This document shows, piece by piece, positions 9,101 through 17,199 of a DNA stretch of 64,000 nt; the first letter of the stretch is position 1, and every line of letters starts with the position of its first letter. The translations under genes were made by a program, and so were the position numbers. This stretch comes from Geodermatophilus obscurus DSM 43160 (lineage in GTDB: Bacteria; Actinomycetota; Actinomycetes; Mycobacteriales; Geodermatophilaceae). The notes under the pieces are model-generated. The model had not been told where the DNA came from and did no database searches. It saw only the letters and a list, made by a program, of their open reading frames with translations. The DNA is taken from positions 3,906,001 through 3,970,000 of the forward strand of contig NC_013757.1 of NCBI RefSeq assembly GCF_000025345.1, written 5' to 3'.

Positions 9101-12100
9101 GTCGCCCCGTCCCGTGACGAACGCCAGGTTCATCGCGTTGCCGGTCAGCCGGCCGGCACGGCCGACTCGTTGGAGGTACGAGGCCACGGTCCGCGGGAGA
9201 GACGCGAGCATCACCGCGGACAGGTCACCGATGTCGATGCCCATCTCCAGGGTGGGCGTGGCGACGAGGACGTTGGGCGCGTCGGGATTTGCCTGCTGCG
9301 CCTTGAACTGTTCCTCGTACCGCAGGCGGTCCTTGTCCTCGAGCAGGCTGGTGTGCTCACGAGCCACCACCCGGCGGACGTCGGTCGATGCGTACATCCG
9401 CCGGTAGAAGTTGTCCTGCCGGCCTTCCGGCCGCAGATGCCCGGCGCAGCGGGCGACCATGCAGGGGGCGCCGGCCAGCTGCTGGACGACGGTCCTGCTG
9501 CCTGGGACGAGGGTCTGGCAGACGTCGCACAGCAGGTGGTGAGCACCCGCCTCTAGGTCCGGCAGCGCGACCGGTCCCACGACGATCGAGGACTGCGGCA
9601 GCTGGTAGATCTGCGCAGCGGTCCTGCTGGTGACCACGCCGATCACGTTCAGCTGGGCGAGACGCTGGAGGAGCAGTCGAGCGAGCTTGGCGCCGTCCGC
9701 GGGCGCGAGCCCCAGGTTCTTCGCCGTCCACTGGGCGTACCAGCTCTGCGAGCTCGTGACGGGGTCCAGGTCGGTCTGCTTCTTCAGCTTGTCGCCGCCG
9801 ATCCGCGGATACCCGGGCGCTGGTCGCCCGGCCGGGAAAGCCGGCATGCCGTCGGACCGCGGACGCCCTCCCGTCAACGACCAACGGTTCCCGTCCTCCT
9901 GCTGGTAGCGGCTGAACCACTCATGCTCGATGGCGCCTCGCTCACGCATGCGCTCGAGGACCCCGCGCACCCATGCTGTCTTGGCTCTGGTGTCGGGTTC
10001 GAGCCCGTTGAGCGTGGGGAGGCCACCGGCCTCGTCGATCGCCTGGTCGGCCGCCCGCACGAGCACGGCCGGCGCTACCGCCACCTCGGCGGAGGCGCTT
10101 CCGGTGCGCTCGAGCGTTCGACCGGTGCGGGACTGGAGCCCGAACTCCAGAGACGCGTCCAGCAGAAGCCGGCGCTTCACCCGGGTGCGGACCCCGGCCG
10201 GCACGTCGCGCAGTCGGGGCTTCTGCCAGAAGGGAGCGAACTCCTCCCGATCGACGACCGCGGGAGGTACGACGCGGTAGCGGCGGTGCGGGTTGTCCCC
10301 GGCGTCGAGGATCACCTGTTCGACGAGACCGTCCAGGCTGACCGGTTGCTCACCCACTGCCTCGCGCAGCACCGAGCGCAGGGTGAGGCTGTACGAGCGG
10401 CTCTGCACGAACCCGGCGCGGTGCGCGGCGTCCTGCACGCTGTCGGTGAAGACCAGCGCCTTCTTCTCCGCCTCGTCCAACCCCTCGGCACCGAACAAGG
10501 TGGACAGCGTCACCGAGAGCAGCGTCGCGATCGCCGAGCCGAGGAACCGGATCCCGTCCTTGTGCTGGCAGGCAGGACAGGTGTCGTCGAGCGACAGCTC
10601 GCCCGCGTCGACACCTTGGTGCGTGAGGACCGGGAGGACACCGCCGCTGCGGATCTCCCGTTCGTCGTCGGGCAGCGCGGCAAGCAGTCGACGTTCCCGG
10701 ACGGCGAACCACATGAGCCCTTCGACCGGATCCGCGTCCCGCGCGGTAGCGCGGTCGCCTTCCGCCGGGGCGTGGATCAGAGGCCGGAACCTGTCGTCAC
10801 GCCGGAATCGGCGACTCCGGATCGTCTCGTCGTTGGTGTCGAGGTCCGAGCCTGTCGGCGCAAGGATCACGCCCCAGCCCGAGCGCCCGCAGTGCCGGCA
10901 GAACAGCGCGGGCAGTGGCCGTCCCTGGTCCACGGCAGTCGCCTCGGCGGAGTGGACACTCTGCAGCTCGCCGTCGTCGCTCCAGTGATAGCGGGCGGTC
11001 CCGCTGGCCGTCCGATCGATCCGGGAGAGCTCGCGGACCCACAGGTGCAGATCGACGGACGCGGCCTCGCGACCGACGACCGAGCGGACGTGGCTGAAGG
11101 CGGCGAGCAGAGCGACGACGAACTTCTGCCACCGGGCCGGCAACGGCTGATCTGCCGAGCCGGCAGCCGCGGCCAGCGCATCAGCGAGCTGCGACGCGGA
11201 CACCGCATCGGCCGCAGCGTCGAGCAGCAGTGGCGTTATCGGGTGCCCCTTGAGCATCGCGAGTAGCGAGGCCTCGGGGGTGGCCGTCAACTGGGACCGC
11301 GGTATCCGGCCGCCGATCCCTTCCGCGATGTAGAGCCCGCCGACCACCACCTCGGTGATGCGTCGGCCGTCGGCCTCGTCCTCGAGGGCCTCCACCGCCT
11401 CGGCGATGCCCGCCACGACGGCGTCATCGAGAGGTACGGGCACGAACCCCAGCTCACCCACTCGGCTCGGCGCGGCCCCGATCCAGTCGGACGGCTCGAG
11501 CCGCGTCTCGGTAATGACGCTGTCGGCCGGGAACTCCTCGCCGAACACGGTCCGGGCGAACTCGAGCATCGCGGCAGGATCGCCCTTGTCCCCCAGCGTG
11601 GCCGAGGTGGCGACCGGTGTGATCAGGCCCAGCGGACGCTGCCAGTCCTCGGGTGTGAGCGTCGGATCGCTTGCGGGCCAATGGCTCTTGAGGGCAAGGC
11701 CGAGCCGCCGAAGGAGCATCGAGACGTCGGTGCCTTGCGCCCCGTCATAGGTGTGGAACTCGTCGAGGACCAGGTACTGCAGGCTGCGGGCGCTCTTCGC
11801 CCACAGCCCGGCGTCGTCGTGCCGGAGCAGCAGCTGGTCCAGCATCTTGTAGTTGGTGAGCAGGATGTCCGGCGGGTCGCTGCGGATGACGGCCCGATCG
11901 GTGATCAGCCCGTCGGCGGTCACCCGCGTTCGGCTCGCCCCCTTCTGCCCGGTGTACAGGGCAGCCGACACACCTGCCAGCGCGTCGAGCTTCACGAGTA
12001 GCTCGGTCAGCCGTTTGGCCTGGTCGTTGGCAAGGGCGTTCATCGGGTAGAGGACGATCGCCTTGGTCCCGGTGACGCCGTTGCGCTTCGCCCGCAGGAC

Positions 12101-12475
12101 ATGGTCGAGGATCGGGACGAGGAAGGCCTCGGTCTTTCCCGAGCCGGTTCCGGTGGTGACCAGCGTCGGCAGAGGTCGCGGCTTGTCCGACGACAAGTTG
12201 GCGCTCGACAGCCGAGCGAACGCTGCAGCCTGGTGCCCGTACGGCGGGAACCCCTCGTACCAGTCCAGCGACGACCGCCAGCCGGGCTCCGCCGGCCGGA
12301 ACGGCAGGCGGAACCGGACGTACGGACCCTTGAACAGCCCCGTCTCCGAGTCTTGGAGGAATTCCGTCAAGGCGGTTCGCGCATCTTCGTCAGTGAGGGC
12401 GAACGTCGTCGTCAGGTAGTCGAGGAGGCTGTCTCGGATCTCCTCGGCCTGGACCGTGGGCAGTAGCTCACTCAC
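6101..12475 (-). CDS. giant DEAD-box helicase with DUF1998 and Vsr-like nuclease tail (DruE/DrmAB-like)
   Basis: This GTG start overlaps the upstream stop as GTGA. The 2124 residues contain, in order: an SF2 core with Walker A TGTGSGKT (about 108), DEFH (about 240), SATLGD (about 292); cysteine pairs CRHC (about 524), CPAC (about 633) and CDVC (about 985); the second RecA domain with TPTLEMGIDIGD and QRVGRAGR (about 1075-1115); CPAC/CPRC and CKSC pairs (about 1395-1550); a DUF1998-type region with HDVVPGGTGYL and CEC...CHRCLLPF (about 1630-1680); and a Vsr/PD-(D/E)XK-like stretch KPDFILRC...EVAIFTDGWRYH (about 1788-1810). In DISARM the helicase DrmA and DUF1998 protein DrmB are separate; in Druantia the giant DruE joins them. 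The nuclease tail could supply the cutting activity. Confidence 0.88.
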   Translation of the reverse strand: MSELLPTVQAEEIRDSLLDYLTTTFALTDEDARTALTEFLQDSETGLFKGPYVRFRLPFRPAEPGWRSSLDWYEGFPPYGHQAAAFARLSSANLSSDKPRPLPTLVTTGTGSGKTEAFLVPILDHVLRAKRNGVTGTKAIVLYPMNALANDQAKRLTELLVKLDALAGVSAALYTGQKGASRTRVTADGLITDRAVIRSDPPDILLTNYKMLDQLLLRHDDAGLWAKSARSLQYLVLDEFHTYDGAQGTDVSMLLRRLGLALKSHWPASDPTLTPEDWQRPLGLITPVATSATLGDKGDPAAMLEFARTVFGEEFPADSVITETRLEPSDWIGAAPSRVGELGFVPVPLDDAVVAGIAEAVEALEDEADGRRITEVVVGGLYIAEGIGGRIPRSQLTATPEASLLAMLKGHPITPLLLDAAADAVSASQLADALAAAAGSADQPLPARWQKFVVALLAAFSHVRSVVGREAASVDLHLWVRELSRIDRTASGTARYHWSDDGELQSVHSAEATAVDQGRPLPALFCRHCGRSGWGVILAPTGSDLDTNDETIRSRRFRRDDRFRPLIHAPAEGDRATARDADPVEGLMWFAVRERRLLAALPDDEREIRSGGVLPVLTHQGVDAGELSLDDTCPACQHKDGIRFLGSAIATLLSVTLSTLFGAEGLDEAEKKALVFTDSVQDAAHRAGFVQSRSYSLTLRSVLREAVGEQPVSLDGLVEQVILDAGDNPHRRYRVVPPAVVDREEFAPFWQKPRLRDVPAGVRTRVKRRLLLDASLEFGLQSRTGRTLERTGSASAEVAVAPAVLVRAADQAIDEAGGLPTLNGLEPDTRAKTAWVRGVLERMRERGAIEHEWFSRYQQEDGNRWSLTGGRPRSDGMPAFPAGRPAPGYPRIGGDKLKKQTDLDPVTSSQSWYAQWTAKNLGLAPADGAKLARLLLQRLAQLNVIGVVTSRTAAQIYQLPQSSIVVGPVALPDLEAGAHHLLCDVCQTLVPGSRTVVQQLAGAPCMVARCAGHLRPEGRQDNFYRRMYASTDVRRVVAREHTSLLEDKDRLRYEEQFKAQQANPDAPNVLVATPTLEMGIDIGDLSAVMLASLPRTVASYLQRVGRAGRLTGNAMNLAFVTGRGDQLPRLGDPLSVINGQVRPPATYLDAEEILRRQYVASVADRLARDPQAPHPHSAQDAIGSTEDGSYLHALITEAETHADGLLTAFLDGFPDLGETAREALRRWATPLDGAPGTSALAGRLHREAQRWAHTVETLEFRRAAITAALPDLQKIAEGPAATDEDKRAFRTARASLRLTQKQLSDLRGDYWIGVLEEYGLFPNYTLLDDSVTLDVTLSWVDPDTGEYQTDPFSYHRGGSQALREFAPGATFYAGGHRLFIDAIDLGHDGEAVRTWVFCPACGYAADPAVSGTIASCPRCGNAEIADTKQRLDVVELNRVYSAMRRDDAAITDERDERTSEVFSLVTAADVDPAQVTRQWFVEDYGFGAKHLRDQTIRWINIGKATGQGSSRVLANTEHTAPLFRICKSCGQLDTSTGANRPSEHRPWCPHRKATIESTRNIALSRTLRTEGLVVRLPRSVTLGDNFAIPSLSAAILLGLRERIGGAPDHIQVATVVDPTLSDGTDNHDALLLHDVVPGGTGYLSELADPETVWSILYRAWTTLRDCECQAEKRLACHRCLLPFAAPHQVKSVSRAAGERHLRDILTSGTGDEPPAEMAWTCTITEPSGFDPESNLEQRFRAVFNARLKAAGATVKDQPTSAGNRSTITVGGSGRVWTLEPQQIVLGSKPDFILRCNQAGIPEVAIFTDGWRYHASPAINRLSDDAGKRAVLRDSGRMVLGVTWQDLEDAEAGAVAPPSWFSPDQSGPIIEAAAGQLTAASIELIAGGPVDFLIGWIQNPQPAAVENLANWLPLFLLSSAGHQGVRVDGPAATAMQVLDGLTPEPADGVFGWLWRDDTVALSARVADPATNSAEVALILDDRTDRVGEAHRNAWRDWLRLSNLLNLRTAPTVISTRTRVASSTGTSGSAVTPATTLPAEWQELYENGTALERELVVALAEAGVDVPTQGDETAEGIVLSLSWPEHRVVVDIGFNDDDRADLQDAQWHVVPPDVDAVREALTVRRP

Positions 12476-15400
12476 GAGCGGTCCTTCAGCAGCCGCTCGA
12501 AGTGGGCGTACGCCTGCCGCATGTCGGCCTCGCGGTCGAGGGTCACGAAAGGCAACTTGTACATGTACGTATTGCCTGCCTGATTCGTAGCAGTCCGCTC
12601 GTTGTCAGTAATCCGGTCACCCTTACGACGCCAAGCCTGGAGAACCGCCGTCGGGACCACTCGACCGTTCTGGTCGTACCAACAGGAGTTGCGGTCATAG
12701 AAGTAGAGACTGCCGAATTGTGTTCGATAAATGGTACAGAGGTCCTCGATATGCATCTTCAAACTCAAGGCGACGATTGTATCGATCTCCAGTAGTGCTT
12801 GTCGGCGATCAGCGGCACGACGGAGTCCAACCGTTGTCGACCACTCCTTCGAGTCGACCGCCAGTGGCCCACGCTCACCATGCTCAAAACCGCCCGTCCA
12901 GCCCGCGAATGAGGGAAGCGCATCGAAGCAGTCTTCCCAAAGCGGTGCGTATGCGGCCGTCAGGCAGTTGAGCCTCAACGTGCGCAGACTTAGCTCGCCC
13001 GCCAGTTCCGGCAATGCGAATCGTGGTAGACGACGAATGGTGGCCGGGACTACATTATTCTTTGGTACCGCGCGGATAGCGAAATCTAGCGGCAGCGATG
13101 CGAGCGTGCCAGCGAGCTCCACGAGGTCCAAGTTGGAACGCTCTCCGCCCCCCATTGAGGAGACCGAATCGCCTTGATTCGCACCCGGAGGAGCGATCGA
13201 CGCTACTAGCGTGCGCTTTCCTGAATTATCGACCATCTTGCGCCACACGACCCTGAACGCTTCGCGCGATGCTTGACCACCGTGGTTCCACCAAGCAGTG
13301 AAGGCGTTGTAGAGCGGTCGGTCCGACCCCGGCTTGTATGCGGTCACAGGGACGTCGGCGTCCCCTACCGCTTCAATGTCTACCTCAAACCAATCTGTCG
13401 AGTGGCGCATGCTCTCGTTCGGCGCCTTGAAGAACGGCGTCGCGACGTAAAAGTGGGATTCCTGGAGCCAGACATCATCCCAACTGGACGGTGCACCCCA
13501 ACGGGGTTCGATCACTCCTCGCTGAACAGCCGCACGTTCGGGAGATCCGGTCGCGAACTCCCATCCCTCGTCTGCTATTCGTGGGGCGCGCCCGATTAAG
13601 TCGAGCGCCTGAGCAGCGGCGCGGTTGACTGCGTATACCATCCGACTCTCGTGCGGAGGGCTATGCTTTTGCTCCAGGATTGTCGCCCACGACTTAATCA
13701 TCGCTGAGTCGACCATGAACACTCTATTACGGTGGGGGCGCAGATCCCAGCCTCCATCCGGATGCTTAACTCCTGGCTCAGGTCCAGAACCGTCGTGGGC
13801 CAGTGACCTCAGTACGGTGTCGGGGTGAAAGAGCGACGTGGCCATTACGAACCTGGGCCGAGCAAGCGGTCGACCATAGACATTGACCCCATAGTGCTTC
13901 TGATGCTGGATCTCAAAAAGCTTGAGCTCATTGATGAACTCCCAGTGGCGTCGAAGGCGCCTGTAGGTCTCGGCCCGCAGGTGGCCAGCAGCTTCATCCG
14001 TGAAGTGTGACTCGAGGTGAATCAAAGCTTGCACGCCCTCATGAGCCCCAGCCCGCCAGACCTGCGCCATGAAGCAGCGATATAGGTCCGTCTGCATCCC
14101 GTCGAGAACGGGGAAGTGCTGCGCAGACCCAAGGAACGCTAGGTTCGATGACGCCTCGGAGACGCCGTCGAGCACAAGATTTCTCATTCCGGGGAGCACG
14201 AGGGTGGCCGCACGCTTGCGGACCAGCTCTTCCTGGTCCGGCTTAACGGCAAGCTGCCACCACGGATCACCTTCAGCGAGCAATGCATCAAAATCCAGTC
14301 GCGGACGTACCCACGGCGGATTTCCCACTTGCAAATCAAAGCCACCGCGCCCAAGGACCGGCGCGAAGTCAAGCTCCCAGTGGAAGAAGCCCTGCTGCGA
14401 TGCCACCTGCTCGCAAACTATGAGCCACGGGTGCTTGGTCAAGACCGCGGGCACCGAATAGGCACTGGCGAAGCCGAGGTCGTTTGTCTCGAAGTCGCCG
14501 AGCTCTGCCCAGGTCGTCCCTGCGGCGATCGTCTGCTGCCCGGCCGCGGTGCGACCTCTGCCGGCGTGCCGCCCGAGCAGCATCTGCAGCGCGTCAATCC
14601 ACTGGTCCAACGTCGGCGGATCGATCCGACGCGGCACCCCGTCGACCTCGCGAGTCGTCAAAGTGTCGGTGAGCGGCCAGAACCACAGGGCACACCACGC
14701 GTCCATGACCCGGCGCAGGCGGCGGTAGGCGCCTGTTGCGTCGGCGAGCGCCTCCTCGATCTCCGCGCGTTGGACCGCGCCGCCTTCGGGCAAGGCCTCG
14801 GTGCCCCACACCGGGATGGCCCGGCGGATCTCCTGCTCAGCGATCTGCAGCCGCCGGTAGGCGATCTGCCACAGCGCCTCGACGCGGTAGCCGAGGTCCA
14901 CCAGGGCGCCCACCTGCTTGACGCTCGGTTTGACCTGCAGGCTCTTGCGCCAGGCCTTCAACCGGACGAGCGCATCAGGGGCCAATGCCTTGGCTTCCTT
15001 GGCGTCCACCGTCGCGCCCCACCCCGCGGACGGCAACAGGAAGTGGTGAATCCGTCCGCTGACCCCGGTCGCCAGCGTCTCGGCCTCGACGTCCTGGGCC
15101 AACGTCGTGAGCGGGGCGTCCGTGGGCACGTCGGTGAGCCAGGTCTTCTTCGTCACCTGGTCCCGCCGGAACGTCGCCCGACGAACACCGATAAGCGAGT
15201 TGCCGCGTCGCAGGTGCAGTCCGAACCACGGGGCGTCCAGCCCTTCCACCATGGTGTCGAGCCAGAGGGAGATCTCGGCGAGCTCCACCGCTGTGGCGTT
15301 GAAGTCGACGCCGTACACCTGGTGCAGTGCGATGTAGGCCTTCACCTGCTGCAGGATGCGGGGGTACTCATCGGGCTCGATCCGCTGACCGAGCTCCTCC

Positions 15401-17199
15401 TGCCGGCGACGGAGGTACTGCTCGGCGAGCTGTCGAACCGCCTCGATGGCGAACGCGCCGGACCCCAGGGCCGGCTCGCACACGGTCAGCTGAAGCACCT
15501 GCTCGGCGGAGGTCCTCTCGCCGTCCTGGTCCAGCAGCTCTTCCAGGGCCTGTGAAACCACGAACCGGGTGAGCACCTCGGGCGTGTAGTACGACGCGGA
15601 CTGCTGGCGCTCCCGTCCGGCCAGCCGGAAGACGAAGGAGCCCTGCCGGTGCAGGACCGGCCGCTCCTCCCCGGTGACCGGGTCCTCGTTCCTGACGAAG
15701 TCGGACGGTGAGATGTCGTCGGCCCGGTCCACGGGCACGACCCAGGAACCCTTGCCGGCGTCGCCGCCCTTGGCCACCTCGTACAGATCCGTCTCGGCGA
15801 AGAAGCCGGTGTAGCTCATGAGGCCCTCGTAGACGGCCCCGAGCTGGTTGATGCCGAGCTCGGCGTAGGAGATGAAGCCGCGGTCCTTCCCCTTCGACTC
15901 CTTGCTCAACAGCAGGTGACGCAGAACCTGCTGGAGGGCCGCGTTCCCCAGCCCGACGTCGTCAATGTGGGCCGTGGCCACCGGCCGGAAGAGGTCGGCG
16001 CGCAAGCTGCGGAAGTTCAAGCCCTCGGGTGGTTGACCGTCCGTGGCGATCGTCTTGGTGTCGCGGTCGACGAGCCGGAACAGCACGGCCAGGGAGTCGT
16101 ACAGGTGCGATCCGTGCTGCGCGCTGGGGCTGGCCAGCTCAACGAGGGTCAGCTCGCGCAAGCGGTCGAGGCTGTACCCCCTCTCGTACTCCGGTGAGCC
16201 GACGGGCAGCACCCCCAGCTCCGGCGAAGCCTCGGCGTACAGCAGGAAGAGGATGCGGTAGAGGAACCGCAGCGACTGGATGGCGAGCGGCTGTGCCTGA
16301 TCGGCCGGCAGCGGCTGGAGGCCCTGGCGAGTGCGCCGGTTCACGACCTCGTTTGCGAGGATCTCGATCGACAGGCGGACGCCCTCGCGCAGGTCCTTCG
16401 ACACCCCCACGGTGTGCTTGACGGACTCCTCGAGGACCGCGCTCCACCAGATGTCACCCTCGGCATCCGGTGCGAGGGACTCCGCGCTGATGCAGACCAG
16501 CGCGCGGTCGACCTCACCGCCACGACGGTCCTCGTTGCGTTCACACACCAGCTGGAGATCGACAGTCAGGTAGCGGCCTTCCGCCCATTTGGCGCGTTCG
16601 GCGACGAGCACGAAGCGTCCCGCCAACACCAGCGCGAAGGTGGGTGCGTCGTCCGACACGAAGAGGGCCGACAACGTGCGGGCCACGGAAGTCAGCTCTG
16701 TCTTGTAGTCGAGCGCGAACGGCGACAGCAACGTGTCGGCGTCCTTCTGCAGCAACGTCTCCAGGCTCCCGGTGGCCCGTCCCTCGACGATGACCAGCGG
16801 TGCGCCGTCCGTCATCCCCGGCGCGCTGACGCGGAGCACCGGACCGGTGCGTTCGGTGTGCAGACCGACGCCGCCGTATCCGAGCACCTCGAGCAGCCGC
16901 GCGTACAGGTCGGGAAGGACGCCGTCCGGTACGGGGACCAGGTCGGTGTCCTCCGCAGCCACACCGAGGCCGGTCAGCTGGTCCAGCAGCCAGCGGCGGG
17001 CCTGGGTGAACCGGGTGCGCGTGGTCGCTGCTGGGCGCTGCCGGCCGTCTTCGCGCGGAGCGCCTGCTGCCTGCGCCTCGTCCCACGCCTTGCGTCGCGC
17101 GACCACCCGCGCCTGGAAGGACTGCGAGGTGGCGTCGGTGGTGAAGAAGTGCTCGGAGATCCAGTCCTCGCCGATGAGGATGGCGTCACTGCCGGCCAT
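12472..17199 (-). CDS. large N6-adenine DNA methyltransferase (DrmMI / Eco57I-like)
   Basis: The ATG at 17199 overlaps the upstream stop by one base (TGATG). The 1575 residues hold the SAM-binding motif CEPALGSGAFAIEA at about 573, followed by GVDFNATAVELAEISLWLD, and the catalytic NPPW motif at about 963, which sets target-base flipping in N6-adenine enzymes. The long insertion between the two motifs is usual for Eco57I/PglX-type enzymes. The remaining 600 residues should hold target recognition. In DISARM a methyltransferase marks host DNA so the helicase complex spares it. From about 14480 to 12500 the DNA is clearly less GC-rich than the 5' part, so the specificity portion may have been exchanged as a block. 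No nuclease motif is evident in this protein. Confidence 0.88.
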   Translation of the reverse strand: MAGSDAILIGEDWISEHFFTTDATSQSFQARVVARRKAWDEAQAAGAPREDGRQRPAATTRTRFTQARRWLLDQLTGLGVAAEDTDLVPVPDGVLPDLYARLLEVLGYGGVGLHTERTGPVLRVSAPGMTDGAPLVIVEGRATGSLETLLQKDADTLLSPFALDYKTELTSVARTLSALFVSDDAPTFALVLAGRFVLVAERAKWAEGRYLTVDLQLVCERNEDRRGGEVDRALVCISAESLAPDAEGDIWWSAVLEESVKHTVGVSKDLREGVRLSIEILANEVVNRRTRQGLQPLPADQAQPLAIQSLRFLYRILFLLYAEASPELGVLPVGSPEYERGYSLDRLRELTLVELASPSAQHGSHLYDSLAVLFRLVDRDTKTIATDGQPPEGLNFRSLRADLFRPVATAHIDDVGLGNAALQQVLRHLLLSKESKGKDRGFISYAELGINQLGAVYEGLMSYTGFFAETDLYEVAKGGDAGKGSWVVPVDRADDISPSDFVRNEDPVTGEERPVLHRQGSFVFRLAGRERQQSASYYTPEVLTRFVVSQALEELLDQDGERTSAEQVLQLTVCEPALGSGAFAIEAVRQLAEQYLRRRQEELGQRIEPDEYPRILQQVKAYIALHQVYGVDFNATAVELAEISLWLDTMVEGLDAPWFGLHLRRGNSLIGVRRATFRRDQVTKKTWLTDVPTDAPLTTLAQDVEAETLATGVSGRIHHFLLPSAGWGATVDAKEAKALAPDALVRLKAWRKSLQVKPSVKQVGALVDLGYRVEALWQIAYRRLQIAEQEIRRAIPVWGTEALPEGGAVQRAEIEEALADATGAYRRLRRVMDAWCALWFWPLTDTLTTREVDGVPRRIDPPTLDQWIDALQMLLGRHAGRGRTAAGQQTIAAGTTWAELGDFETNDLGFASAYSVPAVLTKHPWLIVCEQVASQQGFFHWELDFAPVLGRGGFDLQVGNPPWVRPRLDFDALLAEGDPWWQLAVKPDQEELVRKRAATLVLPGMRNLVLDGVSEASSNLAFLGSAQHFPVLDGMQTDLYRCFMAQVWRAGAHEGVQALIHLESHFTDEAAGHLRAETYRRLRRHWEFINELKLFEIQHQKHYGVNVYGRPLARPRFVMATSLFHPDTVLRSLAHDGSGPEPGVKHPDGGWDLRPHRNRVFMVDSAMIKSWATILEQKHSPPHESRMVYAVNRAAAQALDLIGRAPRIADEGWEFATGSPERAAVQRGVIEPRWGAPSSWDDVWLQESHFYVATPFFKAPNESMRHSTDWFEVDIEAVGDADVPVTAYKPGSDRPLYNAFTAWWNHGGQASREAFRVVWRKMVDNSGKRTLVASIAPPGANQGDSVSSMGGGERSNLDLVELAGTLASLPLDFAIRAVPKNNVVPATIRRLPRFALPELAGELSLRTLRLNCLTAAYAPLWEDCFDALPSFAGWTGGFEHGERGPLAVDSKEWSTTVGLRRAADRRQALLEIDTIVALSLKMHIEDLCTIYRTQFGSLYFYDRNSCWYDQNGRVVPTAVLQAWRRKGDRITDNERTATNQAGNTYMYKLPFVTLDREADMRQAYAHFERLLKDRS

